Source: Parapristionchus giblindavisi
Taxonomy: Eukaryota > Nematoda > Chromadorea > Rhabditida > Diplogasteridae
Assembly (NCBI GenBank): GCA_943737045.1
Contig: CALSFV010000014.1
Span: 310,001 to 374,000 of the forward strand
DNA length: 64,000 nt
Direction of reading: 5' to 3'
Both the position numbers and the translations under genes were made by a program. Below the pieces are notes generated by a model that was not told where the DNA came from, did no database searches, and worked only from the letters and a program-made list of their open reading frames with translations. This document shows, in pieces, positions 1 to 12,241 of the stretch. Positions within the stretch are counted from its first letter, which is position 1; each line of letters opens with the position of its first letter.

Positions 1-596
1 CGTGCCAAAAATGACAACGTCAAAGTTGGGACAAATTCGACGAAGTCAAAGTTGGCAGACTGTTGCCAACTTTGACGTCGTCATTTTTGGCACATTTTTG
101 AGAACTAGTAATGCTTCTTATTGAAATGATATAGCCTTTTGTGCACAAGACGCCGAGCGGCCACAGAAAGTGTAACGCGAAATTAGGCCCAAATTATGTC
201 AAAATGGCTCAAATCTGATTGAAATCTTGAAAGGGACATGAGTGGGTTTCTTCGGAGCAGGCCAAACTTCGGAACAAACGAAAGGAAAATTTGAATAATA
301 ACAACTAGTAAAGAGCAATAAGAACAATTACAAAGACGTTTAGAGTAGCACATCATGATCGAGTTGTGTGCACGCGGCGCATCATTTATTTCGGAGCGAA
401 TGTCCGAATAGAGGTAGTGTTCAATAGCTTTTGAAGTGGGGATTTTAGTTTAACACAATTCGATTATGATGCACTACAGAATGTTTTTTGGTAAACTATT
501 AGGTATTACATAGAGAAGTAAACGTTACAAAAAAGGTGTGTGTGTACACAATTAAAAGAGGAATGGTAAGGGGTTTAGACTACCGAAGTCACATCA

Positions 597-685
597 TCAG
601 GTCTCATCGTAGTTGCGGTCCTTCTCTTCTTCGTCTCTTCTTCTTCTCCATTGATGATCACGAAGGCGCATCGTCATCGTCATTC
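597..685 (-). CDS. Candidate terminal exon in left palindrome arm
   Basis: Inverted copy of 12153-12241 with the same acceptor, charged peptide and stop. Confidence 0.25.
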
Positions 686-1040
686 CTGTAAAAGAAAACA
701 AACATAAATAAATAAATATTGATTTTCACAGAGCTTGCTCTTACTGGTACTCCGGGTTTGCAGGGTAATATTAGAGTAAGTAGCGTGAAAAAGTAACTTA
801 CTTTATACTTACTTTTTTCACTATATGCTCATGAAAGAGCAAAACAGCAACAAAAAAGTAAGTATAAAGTAAGTTACATTTGCGCACTACTTACTATGAT
901 ATTACCATGCAAAACTGGAGTACCGTATTTTGAAGACCGCATTTTTGATCTTATAAGAGTGTATTTGGAAGATAGAAAAATCGTGCTTGGTGTGAAAAGG
1001 TGCACACGTGATTTTCAAGAAACTGTAAAATATCAAGGTA

Positions 1041-2855
1041 CAGTGTAGGCAACAAGTCTCCGGACACTTTTACATTTTTTTATAACTTTTGATCCAGGAA
1101 AGCAATCAAACTGATCTTTTCAGTCAATGTACAGAATTTATTAAGGAATACAACCATGATGTGTTGGTGATGTAACATTAGTTCATTATTGCGTAGTGAT
1201 GACGCAATCGAATTACACTTTTTTGAAAATTTTTATTTCTTTAGTCGAAAGTCCTGTTCTTCTGAAACATTATGAGAGTGCAGTACACCACTAGGGCTGC
1301 ACAGTCAATCAATCCGGAATGGCTCCGACTCCGATTTCAAGCTGTAGCAGGGTTGCAACTTTGTCCCCCAAATTTTATAACTCATGGCGCGTTAAAATGT
1401 GGTGGTAAACCGAAAAAAAGCGACTTTCCGAGTGTTAAAATGCATCCTGGAAAACCGAAAATGGAAAGTCGATATTTGAATTCGCGGGCGCGAATAATGT
1501 GCGGGAATTCAAATTTTCACTCGCGACTGCGAGTTTCCGATGTCAAAAGAAGACGAAAAGTGAAAGAAAAAGGAATTCCGGATTTACTTTCTTTTTTAAA
1601 CATAGAAATTGGCAGTCGAGAAGTCGGAATTTGAATTCCCGCACATTATTCGCGGCCGCGAATTCAAATATCGACTTTCCAATTTCGGTTTTCCAGGGTA
1701 CATTTTAACACTCGGAAAGTCGCTTTCTTCGGTTTTCCACTACATTTTAACGCATCAGCTTCTAGATGTGCTAACGACCCGTTCTAAGTGCTAAAACGAT
1801 GCTAGTGGCGAGTAATGTTTATCCCCAGATTATGGTAGTTATAGATCGTCATTTGCCCTCAGGGCATAAATTAATTTTTTTGTTGGGATGACCGATTTTG
1901 AGACACTACAGTGCAGAGTGCAGTTCTTCTAAAATTATGATTCCTGCGCAAGCAGCTTGGACATGTATCATATATTTATTTCCCTTATGTTGGTTTGGTT
2001 CCGATTCCTTTCAGGCCCGTAGAAAAAGTTATGCTAAGATCTACTCGGTTTCAGCGATCAAAGTTCGAAATCCAAAGATCAAAGATCGAAGTTCAGCAAT
2101 AGTGTAAAAACTTTTGTGAACATCTCTAACATGCATAGGTGCTTTGCAAATAAGAGATTTCATCAATAGAGGCCCAGGGATGAGAGCAGTGAGAGAGAAA
2201 GCACAAGAGCGCTCACCGAGTAGACCTCAGCATAACTTTTGCTATGGGTCTGAAAGGAATCGGAACCAAACCAAAATAAGGGAAATAAATACATGATACA
2301 TTGCAAAGCTGCTTGCGTACGAACCATAATTTTAGAAGACCTGCATTCTGAACTGTATGGTTTCAAAATCGGTCATCCCAACCAAAAAAAAATATTTTAT
2401 GCCCTGAGGACAAATGACGATCTATAACTACCATAATCTGGGGATAAACATTACTCGCCACTAGCATCATTTTAGCACTTAGTACGGGTCGTCAGCACAT
2501 CTAGAAGCTGAGTTATAAAGTATGGGAGTCAAAGTTGAAACCCTGCTACAGCTTGAAATCGGATTCAGAGCCATTCCGGATTGTTTGGCTGTGCAGCCCT
2601 AGTGGGGTTCTACACTCTCATAATGTTTCAGAAGAACAGGACTTCCGACTAAAGAAATAAAATTTTACAAAAAAGTATAATTCGATTGCGTCACCACTAC
2701 GCAATGTAATGTAACTAATGTAATATCACCAACACATCACGGTTGTATTCCTTAATAAATTCTGTATATTGACTGAAAAGATCAGCTTGATTGCTTTCCT
2801 GGATCAAAAGTTATAAAAAAATGTAAAAGTGTCCGGAGACTTGTTGCCTACACTG
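1041..2855. mobile_element. Mariner-type foldback element, left arm
   Basis: Both ends carry the inverted sequence CAGTGTAGGCAACAAGTCTC, continuing for more than 100 bp, and both are flanked by TA, the Tc1/mariner target duplication. The whole element is itself a palindrome of 1.8 kb. The two halves share the stretch with ggataaacattactcgccac and the one with gaaaggaatcggaacc. No transposase is visible, so it is non-autonomous. One half is interrupted by a further element at 1385-1754. A mirror copy sits at 9984-11797. Confidence 0.85.
1385..1754. mobile_element. Nested inverted-repeat element with TCA target duplication
   Basis: About 370 bp with ends sharing the inverted core GCGTTAAAATG. 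Both halves contain tcggttttccag, cgactttcc and gaattcccgcacattattcgcg stretches in opposite orientation. It is flanked by TCA (1382-1384 and 1755-1757). The other half of the host foldback (near 2512) is uninterrupted at this point and acts as the empty site. The superfamily is unclear. Mirror copy about 11083-11455. Confidence 0.7.
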
Positions 2856-3685
2856 TATATTGTAACGAAAAGATCGCTATGTATATCGCATTTATCGGTA
2901 CGTAATCTAAATTATTATGATGTAAATCTACACATAAAACACTCATCCTTCTCAAAATCTAGAGTGTCATTATCAATTTCAAAAGCGTCATATGGGGCCG
3001 TGAGAGAATCGATCAAGGGACGGCAAAGCTTGATATGCTCAATTTTTCTACTTCGGATTTTGGACTATGATGAAGACGATGTACATAGTCAATTTGCATA
3101 TAGTTGCGGCGTTGAGGCCCAACGCCGTCGCATCGAAATCACGATTTAAATTGTTTCTATTGCATATTAATGCTAAAATTAGCGGACTATGTCCTCCGGG
3201 GTGGCGTACATGGTTCATGGTTACCCCAAGGGATAGATCCACCCGTAAATTTTTGAAAAAGTTAGTTACCCACCCCCAGAATTTAAAAAATGTCAAGTTG
3301 TGTGAGATGATTCAAAAAATGCATCATTTCAAAAAATGTTTTTTTTCGCCACATTCTCCTGAGAACATCAATCCATAATATAACAAAAAATGACCGAAAA
3401 AACGAATAATAATTATCGTGTTTGCTAGAACCATACGTGGGCAACATTTGTCGCTGGAACTTAAAATCGGGTGGGCAGGACGCAAAAATCGAGAGGGTAG
3501 CGCCGAAATTTTGGCGAATTGTTTTATTTTTATTTGTAGTGAATTATGCCAAAATCGGACACGAAAACAGGGTGGGTTTTGTCGCTAGCGACAATGCCGC
3601 CCAAGTAGGTTCCAACCCAATCATAACCAAATGAAAACAAAATCAGGAAAACCGATAAAAGGTAAATGAATAAATCGATATTCAC

Positions 3686-5558
3686 CTGATTTCCACCGTA
3701 TCCGTGACAGGGTGTCGCTCCGACATTGCTCGGAATCGCACGACCCATCGTGTCGAAGCACTTGCCTGAGTATCAATTAATTATTATAGTTAAGATAAAT
3801 CAATAAAGTCAGATGGAGACCCATGGCTATCTTCTACCGTAATTTAGTTAGTTCGCAATAACCAAGTCCCGTCAGTTGGAATCTACTAGTGTACTTAAAA
3901 TTAGTTTACGATACCCACTTCTACCGTAATGTAGTCAGTCCACGATAGCCAACCATCGTGCTACAGTATCCTCTACTCACCAGTCGCTGCGTTATTCGCC
4001 TCGCCCCACACATGATTCTCGGGCAGCAGAGGGTAGCTCTCGGGCACGTCGTACGCAACGTTCTCCAAGTACCTGTAATACACACAAATTAATACCGTAA
4101 TATGCTGCAGTCAAATTTATACCGTAATACGCTACACAAATATTGTAATCAAGAACGCCAATTACTCTACTATAATCCAGAAGATCAATAGATAATAGCA
4201 CAAATCGATAACATAATTTATCAATCGATAATTTGGATACTTCACACCTACATTACATAACCTATGGATAAGCAAGCTGCGCATAGATTAAGAAAGAAGA
4301 ATTAGATTATAGAAAATGAGGATATTGATGCAAATATTTAAGAGAAAATTTTACAATTCCCGAATACTTTACATACATCAAGATAACTTTATTGATCGAA
4401 AAATATTAATTATTGATTGAATAATTATATTACCACTTGAATGGTTTGCACTGTAGTCGTTCTTTGATGGCCAACTGGGCAGAGATGTCGCCGGGTTGAC
4501 GGTGCTGGCCGGAGGGCTCTCTGAATTGAATTCGAGAGTGAATAAGATCGATCAGTTGCATGAATCGGATAGATCGAACTAACAAAAGTAAACGAGACCT
4601 CACAACCGCAGAGTGTAATTGTAAGCATACATTTTCAGGCTCTGTTCTACTTTACGGGTCCCATGGAAGTTTACCGGCCCCAAGAAAGTTTACGGGTCCC
4701 ATGAAAGTTTGCCGGTCCCATGGAAATTCACCGGTCCCAAGAAATTATAACGGTCCCAAGATATTATAACGGTCCCAAGAAATTTTAACGGTCCCAAGAA
4801 ATTTTAACGGTCCCATAAAACTTTACCGGTCCCATAAAACTTTACCGTTAACATACGAGTAGGAAATTCAGAAAAGTAAGCGCTCTAAGATTTTCATAAC
4901 TTCATTGACTACGCTGTGCCAGTAATAGGATGAATGAGTACGTTTATACGCCTATATCTGCATTGGTCATGTAATCGAGAGATTGAAGATGCAATGTGTT
5001 GTTTAGAAGTAGATATAGCACCCCACCTCTCTCGATCAATTAGCCGTTATCTCCTTTATTGCACGATAAACTCTAATGAGTAATTGAGTTGTTACTATCA
5101 AAATGCAATGAAAAAATAGTATGCAGGAAAAAAAAACTAATTATTTCCGATTCATGGGACCTGTAAACTTTCATGGGACCGGTAAACTTCCATGGGACCC
5201 GCAAACTTTCTTGGGACCGGTAAACTTCCATGGGACCCGTAAACTTTCTTGGGACCGGTAAACTTCCATGGGACCCGTAAAGTAGAACAGAGCCCATTTT
5301 CATACCCACATAATGCGAGGATCGACCCACTATATGAGGATACACTACATATCAGATAATCAACCAACAATTATAATATAGTTTATGTAGAACAAGACGT
5401 TTCAAGAAAAGGTTTCTCCTACGATTTCGAAGTAAAATTTGTTTACCAGAGGAACAGTATTTAGCAAGAGCTGAAACTTCATATATAATCGATATATACC
5501 TGATATAATAGTGCTTTCCATAGTCGTCCATCCAAGTCTTGACTACTCGAACCATGTT
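3686..5558 (-). pseudogene. Polypeptide GalNAc-transferase gene fragment, left arm
   Basis: Mirror copy of the fragment at 7275-9153. Exons read on the minus strand start at 5558, then 4520-4434, 4072-3981, and a last exon ending at 3686. The same WMDDYGKHYY, CKPFKW-YLENV and CHGYGGNQ motifs are encoded, and no stop or frameshift separates the two copies in the parts I translated. With the right-arm copy it forms an inverted, head-to-head pair, so one transcript crossing the centre would fold back on itself. Confidence 0.85.
4638..5294. mobile_element. Foldback element with 19-bp minisatellite arms, left palindrome arm
   Basis: Ends are the inverted sequence GGCTCTGTTCTACTTTACGG. Inside each end, 19-bp units of the type cggtcccaagaaattataa or cggtcccatggaagtttac repeat in inverted orientation (4657-4853 and 5150-5285). 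It is flanked by the direct 8-bp repeat CATTTTCA (4630-4637 and 5295-5302), a target-site duplication. The organisation resembles foldback elements. It lies in the intron between the first two GalNAc-transferase exons. Confidence 0.88.
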
Positions 5559-5799
5559 CTGCAAATGAATCAATCAATCAATGAACCAATCAATCATCAT
5601 TCATTCAATTCATTTATAAATGTTTATTCGATTGAAGGATATAAAAACTCTTCAAATTAACACAAAAAGATCGCTAGTACACCTTGCTGGTTATATCTTG
5701 GTATCACAGTTCAAACTAATCAGAGCAGAAAAAGAATGAGTTCTGCTCTTCACACAATATTTCTCTTCTTTTTTAACATAAGTAAAACAGGAAATATGT

Positions 5800-5940
5800 G
5801 CAATAACATTAATGGAACACCCTAAGTTAATTGGACCCTCCGCTTTGGCAACGATCTCTCGTAGACAAAGAAATCGTGGGAGCAATGACATAGTGGAGAG
5901 TTTCAAATTAGCACGGGGTGTGACTTTAAACAAAACAACA
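5800..5940. mobile_element. Family-A MITE relative in left palindrome arm
   Basis: Contains ggaccctccgctttggcaac facing agtggagagtttcaaattag, with agcacggggtgtgacttta at the end. Mirror copy at about 6893-7035. Confidence 0.65.
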
Positions 5941-6165
5941 ATTCCCGCCAATTACATTTAAGCAAACCAGAATGATTCCCTCCCCTCCCGTCTAACACTC
6001 AGACGACAAGGAGTCGGATAAATTGTACGAACATAGAAATGAATAATTGACTGATGCACATTAACGTTAAAACTATAAAATTTTAATCAAAGCTCGCTTT
6101 AACTCTGACTAGCAATGATGCTCTATGCCTTTGAGGGATACGTACCGTAAAGGACTTACTCTTAC

Positions 6166-6245
6166 GAATGGAAATGGCGTCGAGGATTTAGCCTCCAAGT
6201 CTCTGTTGTCGATCGAGAACGATCCCACGCGTCTTCGTCGTCCAT
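6166..6245 (-). CDS. Candidate first exon next to the palindrome loop, left arm
   Basis: Inverted copy of 6588-6667, encoding the same MDDEDAWDRSRSTTETW peptide with one visible change at its end. The two ATGs diverge from a 342-bp interval centred on the loop. Confidence 0.3.
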
Positions 6246-6361
6246 CTTAGAAGGAGAAGAAGTAATTATAATAAACTGAAGATCGAACAACTTTATACAG
6301 AACGCAGCGAAAATAAATACGAATAGTTTTCTATTTTTTAAAAACAAAACACGAATTTCAA

Positions 6362-6471
6362 GCACTTCACGACACTTTTCAGTTCATGATAACAATTGCG
6401 TACACTTCTTATTGTATGGAAAAACATCAAACTTTAAGACTAAAACACAGTCGTAAGTTACGGTCGTATTT
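6362..6471. other. Unique spacer (loop) of the giant palindrome
   Basis: These 110 bases are the only part of 1-12837 without a mirror copy. The arms end at the matching 9-mers gaatttcaa (ending 6361) and ttgaaattc (starting 6472). No coding potential is apparent. Candidate first exons on each side point away from it, so it could also act as a shared promoter region (inference). Confidence 0.9.
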
Positions 6472-6587
6472 TTGAAATTCGTGTTTTGTTTTTAAAAAAT
6501 AGAAAACTATTCATATTTATTTTCGCTGCGTTCTGTATAAAGTTGTTCGATCTTCAGTTTATTATAATTACTTCTTCTCCTTCTAAG

Positions 6588-6667
6588 ATGGACGACGAAG
6601 ACGCGTGGGATCGTTCTCGATCGACAACAGAGACTTGGAGGCTAAATCCTCGACGCCATTTCTATTC
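6588..6667 (+). CDS. Candidate first exon next to the palindrome loop, right arm
   Basis: An ATG opens MDDEDAWDRSRSTTETWRL and runs to a GT donor (gtaaga) near 6668. It lies about 117 bp from the loop. Its phase does not join directly to the GalNAc-transferase exon at 7275, so either an exon is missing or this is unrelated. I do not recognise the peptide. Confidence 0.3.
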
Positions 6668-7274
6668 GTAAGAGTAAGTCCTTTACGGTACGTATCCCTC
6701 AAAGGCATAGAGCATCATTGCTAGTCAGAGTTAAAGCGAGCTTTGATTAAAATTTTATAGTTTTAACGTTAATGTGCATCAGCCAATTATTCATTTCTAT
6801 GTTCGTACAATTTATCCGACTCCTTGTCGTCTGAGTGTTAGACGGGAGGGGAGGGAATCATTCTGGTTTGCTTAAATGTAATTGGCGGGAATTGTTGTTT
6901 TGTTTAAAGTCACACCCCGTGCTAATTTGAAACTCTCCACTATGTCATTGCTCCCACGATTTCTTTGTCTACGAGAGATCGTTGCCAAAGCGGAGGGTCC
7001 AATTAACTTAGGGTGTTCCATTAATGTTATTGCACATATTTCCTGTTTTACTTATGTTAAAAAAGAAGAGAAATATTGTGTGAAGAGCAGAACTCATTCT
7101 TTTTCTGCTCTGATTAGTTTGAACTGTGATACCAAGATATAACCAGCAAGGTGTACTAGCGATCTTTTTGTGTTAATTTGAAGAGTTTTTATATCCTTCA
7201 ATCGAATAAACATTTATAAATGAATTGAATGAATGATGATTGATTGGTTCATTGATTGATTGATTCATTTGCAG

Positions 7275-9153
7275 AACATGGTTCGAGTAGTCAAGACTTG
7301 GATGGACGACTATGGAAAGCACTATTATATCAGGTATATATCGATTATATATGAAGTTTCAGCTCTTGCTAAATACTGTTCCTCTGGTAAACAAATTTTA
7401 CTTCGAAATCGTAGGAGAAACCTTTTCTTGAAACGTCTTGTTCTACATAAACTATATTATAATTGTTGGTTGATTATCTGATATGTAGTGTATCCTCATA
7501 TAGTGGGTCGATCCTCGCATTATGTGGGTATGAAAATGGGCTCTGTTCTACTTTACGGGTCCCATGGAAGTTTACCGGTCCCAAGAAAGTTTACGGGTCC
7601 CATGGAAGTTTACCGGTCCCAAGAAAGTTTGCGGGTCCCATGGAAGTTTACCGGTCCCATGAAAGTTTACAGGTCCCATGAATCGGAAATAATTAGTTTT
7701 TTTTTCCTGCATACTATTTTTTCATTGCATTTTGATAGTAACAACTCAATTACTCATTAGAGTTTATCGTGCAATAAAGGAGATAACGGCTAATTGATCG
7801 AGAGAGGTGGGGTGCTATATCTACTTCTAAACAACACATTGCATCTTCAATCTCTCGATTACATGACCAATGCAGATATAGGCGTATAAACGTACTCATT
7901 CATCCTATTACTGGCACAGCGTAGTGAATGAAGTTATGGAAATCTTAGAGCGCTTACTTTTCTGAATTTCCTACTCGTATGTTAACATTACATTACATTT
8001 AAACAACTTTATCAGCATTTGGATGTTAACGGTAAAGTTTTATGGGACCGGTAAAGTTTTATGGGACCGTTAAAATTTCTTGGGACCGTTATAATTTCTT
8101 GGGACCGGTGAATTTCCATGGGACCGGCAAACTTTCATGGGACCCGTAAACTTTCTTGGGACCGGTAAACTTCCATGGGACCCGTAAAGTAGAACAGAGC
8201 CTGAAAATGTATGCTTACAATTACACTCTGCGGTTGTGAGGTCTCGTTTACTTTTGTTAGTTCGATCTATCCGATTCATGCAACTGATCGATCTTATTCA
8301 CTCTCGAATTCAATTCAGAGAGCCCTCCGGCCAGCACCGTCAACCCGGCGACATCTCTGCCCAGTTGGCCATCAAAGAACGACTACAGTGCAAACCATTC
8401 AAGTGGTAATATAATTATTCAATCAATAATTAATATTTTTCGATCAATAAAGTTATCTTGATGTATGTAAAGTATTCGGGAATTGTAAAATTTTCTCTTA
8501 AATATTTGCATCAATATCCTCATTTTCTATAATCTAATTCTTCTTTCTTAATCTATGCGCAGCTTGCTTATCCATAGGTTATGTAATGTAGGTGTGAAGT
8601 ATCCAAATTATCGATTGATAAATTATGTTATCGATTTGTGCTATTATCTATTGATCTTCTGGATTATAGTAGAGTAATTGGCGTTCTTGATTACAATATT
8701 TGTGTAGCGTATTACGATATAAATTTGACTGCAGCATATTACGGTATTAATTTGTGTGTATTACAGGTACTTGGAGAACGTTGCGTACGACGTGCCCGAG
8801 AGCTACCCTCTGCTGCCCGAGAATCATGTGTGGGGCGAGGCGAATAACGCAGCGACTGGTGAGTAGAGGATACTGTAGCACGATGGTTGGCTATCGTGGA
8901 CTGACTACATTACGGTAGAAGTGGGTATCGTAAACTAATTTTAAGTACACTAGTAGATTCCAACTGACGGGACTTGGTTATTGCGAACTAACTAAATTAC
9001 GGTAGAAGATAGCCATGGGTCTCCATCTGACTTTATTGATTTATCTTAACTATAATAATTAATTGATACTCAGGCAAGTGCTTCGACACGATGGGTCGTG
9101 CGATTCCGAGCAATGTCGGAGCGACACCCTGTCACGGATACGGTGGAAATCAG
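7275..9153 (+). pseudogene. Polypeptide GalNAc-transferase gene fragment, right arm
   Basis: Four exons join in frame: 7275-7333, 8319-8405, 8767-8858 and 9074-9153, each with AG acceptor and GT donor. The peptide includes RVVKTWMDDYGKHYY, then GDISAQLAIKERLQCKPFKW, then YLENVAYDVPESYPLLPE, then CFDTMGR and CHGYGGNQ. This is the order seen in family GT27 enzymes (mucin-type O-glycosylation in the Golgi): the WMDEY-like end of the catalytic region, the QCKPFxWYLENVYP linker, and the first CLD and CHGxGGNQ motifs of the ricin-type lectin domain. The catalytic core and signal anchor that should lie upstream are absent, because only about 0.8 kb separates the first exon from the palindrome centre. 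The rest of the lectin domain is not found downstream. I read it as a truncated duplicate and not a working enzyme. Identity is strong; the non-functional status is inference. Confidence 0.85.
7539..8201. mobile_element. Foldback element with 19-bp minisatellite arms, right palindrome arm
   Basis: Mirror copy of 4638-5294, with TGAAAATG flanks at 7531-7538 and 8202-8209. The minisatellite has fewer units here than in the left arm, and about 35 bp near 7986-8028 differ. This is one of the few places where the palindrome arms have diverged. Confidence 0.88.
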
Positions 9154-9983
9154 GTGAATATCGATTTATTCATTTACCTTTTATCGGTTTTCCTGATTTT
9201 GTTTTCATTTGGTTATGATTGGGTTGGAACCTACTTGGGCGGCATTGTCGCTAGCGACAAAACCCACCCTGTTTTCGTGTCCGATTTTGGCATAATTCAC
9301 TACAAATAAAAATAAAACAATTCGCCAAAATTTCGGCGCTACCCTCTCGATTTTTGCGTCCTGCCCACCCGATTTTAAGTTCCAGCGACAAATGTTGCCC
9401 ACGTATGGTTCTAGCAAACACGATAATTATTATTCGTTTTTTCGGTCATTTTTTGTTATATTATGGATTGATGTTCTCAGGAGAATGTGGCGAAAAAAAA
9501 CATTTTTTGAAATGATGCATTTTTTGAATCATCTCACACAACTTGACATTTTTTAAATTCTGGGGGTGGGTAACTAACTTTTTCAAAAATTTACGGGTGG
9601 ATCTATCCCTTGGGGTAACCATGAACCATGTACGCCACCCCGGAGGACATAGTCCGCTAATTTTAGCATTAATATGCAATAGAAACAATTTAAATCGTGA
9701 TTTCGATGCGACGGCGTTGGGCCTCAACGCCGCAACTATATGCAAATTGACTATGTACATCGTCTTCATCATAGTCCAAAATCCGAAGTAGAAAAATTGA
9801 GCATATCAAGCTTTGCCGTCCCTTGATCGATTCTCTCACGGCCCCATATGACGCTTTTGAAATTGATAATGACACTCTAGATTTTGAGAAGGATGAGTGT
9901 TTTATGTGTAGATTTACATCATAATAATTTAGATTACGTACCGATAAATGCGATATACATAGCGATCTTTTCGTTACAATATA

Positions 9984-11797
9984 CAGTGTAGGCAACAAGT
10001 CTCCGGACACTTTTACATTTTTTTATAACTTTTGATCCAGGAAAGCAATCAAGCTGATCTTTTCAGTCAATATACAGAATTTATTAAGGAATACAACCGT
10101 GATGTGTTGGTGATATTACATTAGTTACATTACATTGCGTAGTGGTGACGCAATCGAATTATACTTTTTTGTAAAATTTTATTTCTTTAGTCGGAAGTCC
10201 TGTTCTTCTGAAACATTATGAGAGTGTAGAACCCCACTAGGGCTGCACAGCCAAACAATCCGGAATGGCTCTGAATCCGATTTCAAGCTGTAGCAGGGTT
10301 TCAACTTTGACTCCCATACTTTATAACTCAGCTTCTAGATGTGCTGACGACCCGTACTAAGTGCTAAAATGATGCTAGTGGCGAGTAATGTTTATCCCCA
10401 GATTATGGTAGTTATAGATCGTCATTTGTCCTCAGGGCATAAAATATTTTTTTTTGGTTGGGATGACCGATTTTGAAACCATACAGTTCAGAATGCAGGT
10501 CTTCTAAAATTATGGTTCGTACGCAAGCAGCTTTGCAATGTATCATGTATTTATTTCCCTTATTTTGGTTTGGTTCCGATTCCTTTCAGACCCATAGCAA
10601 AAGTTATGCTGAGGTCTACTCGGTGAGCGCTCTTGTGCTTTCTCTCTCACTGCTCTCATCCCTGGGCCTCTATTGATGAAATCTCTTATTTGCAAAGCAC
10701 CTATGCATGTTAGAGATGTTCACAAAAGTTTTTACACTATTGCTGAACTTCGATCTTTGATCTTTGGATTTCGAACTTTGATCGCTGAAACCGAGTAGAT
10801 CTTAGCATAACTTTTTCTACGGGCCTGAAAGGAATCGGAACCAAACCAACATAAGGGAAATAAATATATGATACATGTCCAAGCTGCTTGCGCAGGAATC
10901 ATAATTTTAGAAGAACTGCACTCTGCACTGTAGTGTCTCAAAATCGGTCATCCCAACAAAAAAATTAATTTATGCCCTGAGGGCAAATGACGATCTATAA
11001 CTACCATAATCTGGGGATAAACATTACTCGCCACTAGCATCGTTTTAGCACTTAGAACGGGTCGTTAGCACATCTAGAAGCTGATGCGTTAAAATGTAGT
11101 GGAAAACCGAAGAAAGCGACTTTCCGAGTGTTAAAATGTACCCTGGAAAACCGAAATTGGAAAGTCGATATTTGAATTCGCGGCCGCGAATAATGTGCGG
11201 GAATTCAAATTCCGACTTCTCGACTGCCAATTTCTATGTTTAAAAAAGAAAGTAAATCCGGAATTCCTTTTTCTTTCACTTTTCGTCTTCTTTTGACATC
11301 GGAAACTCGCAGTCGCGAGTGAAAATTTGAATTCCCGCACATTATTCGCGCCCGCGAATTCAAATATCGACTTTCCATTTTCGGTTTTCCAGGATGCATT
11401 TTAACACTCGGAAAGTCGCTTTTTTTCGGTTTACCACCACATTTTAACGCGCCATGAGTTATAAAATTTGGGGGACAAAGTTGCAACCCTGCTACAGCTT
11501 GAAATCGGAGTCGGAGCCATTCCGGATTGATTGACTGTGCAGCCCTAGTGGTGTACTGCACTCTCATAATGTTTCAGAAGAACAGGACTTTCGACTAAAG
11601 AAATAAAAATTTTCAAAAAAGTGTAATTCGATTGCGTCATCACTACGCAATAATGAACTAATGTTACATCACCAACACATCATGGTTGTATTCCTTAATA
11701 AATTCTGTACATTGACTGAAAAGATCAGTTTGATTGCTTTCCTGGATCAAAAGTTATAAAAAATGTAAAAGTGTCCGGAGACTTGTTGCCTACACTG
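9984..11797. mobile_element. Mariner-type foldback element, right arm
   Basis: Mirror copy of 1041-2855 with the same terminal inverted repeats and TA flanks (9982-9983 and 11798-11799). The nested TCA-flanked element is also present, so both insertions predate formation of the giant palindrome. Confidence 0.85.
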
Positions 11798-12152
11798 TAC
11801 CTTGATATTTTACAGTTTCTTGAAAATCACGTGTGCACCTTTTCACACCAAGCACGATTTTTCTATCTTCCAAATACACTCTTATAAGATCAAAAATGCG
11901 GTCTTCAAAATACGGTACTCCAGTTTTGCATGGTAATATCATAGTAAGTAGTGCGCAAATGTAACTTACTTTATACTTACTTTTTTGTTGCTGTTTTGCT
12001 CTTTCATGAGCATATAGTGGAAAAAGTAAGTATAAAGTAAGTTACTTTTTCACGCTACTTACTCTAATATTACCCTGCAAACCCGGAGTACCAGTAAGAG
12101 CAAGCTCTGTGAAAATCAATATTTATTTATTTATGTTTGTTTTCTTTTACAG

Positions 12153-12241
12153 GAATGACGATGACGATGCGCCTTCGTGATCATCAATGGAGAAGAAGAA
12201 GAGACGAAGAAGAGAAGGACCGCAACTACGATGAGACCTGA
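12153..12241 (+). CDS. Candidate terminal exon in right palindrome arm
   Basis: After an acceptor (ttttacag) the reading ATGACGATGACGATGCGC continues to a stop at 12239-12241. The peptide is very rich in Arg, Glu and Asp (DHQWRRRRDEEEKDRNYDET). An AATAAA lies about 210 bp downstream. Its link to the GalNAc-transferase exons is not established. A mirror copy is at 597-685 on the minus strand. Confidence 0.25.

Larger units (their letters stand above)
1..6361. repeat. Left arm of giant palindrome (about 6.36 kb)
   Basis: The arm is the reverse complement of 6472-12837. Mirror positions sum to 12833 near the centre and 12838 at the outer edge, so net indel difference is only a few bases. I saw scattered single-base differences (for example near 4135, 4911 and 6054) and a copy-number change in a 19-bp minisatellite near 4740-4855. 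Everything in this arm (gene fragment, foldbacks, introns) is mirrored in the right arm. The first base of the window still matches the partner, so the true left boundary may lie outside the window. Confidence 0.97.

Noticed and set aside
1272..1794. Open frames of 60-120 codons inside the foldback elements of the giant palindrome
   Set aside because: They mirror each other in both arms, span inverted-repeat sequence and show no protein-family motifs; they are by-products of the element sequence.
4560..5370. Repetitive peptide (GSHGSLPVPRKFTGPM-type) open frames
   Set aside because: They are the translation of the 19-bp minisatellite in the foldback ends, not a gene.
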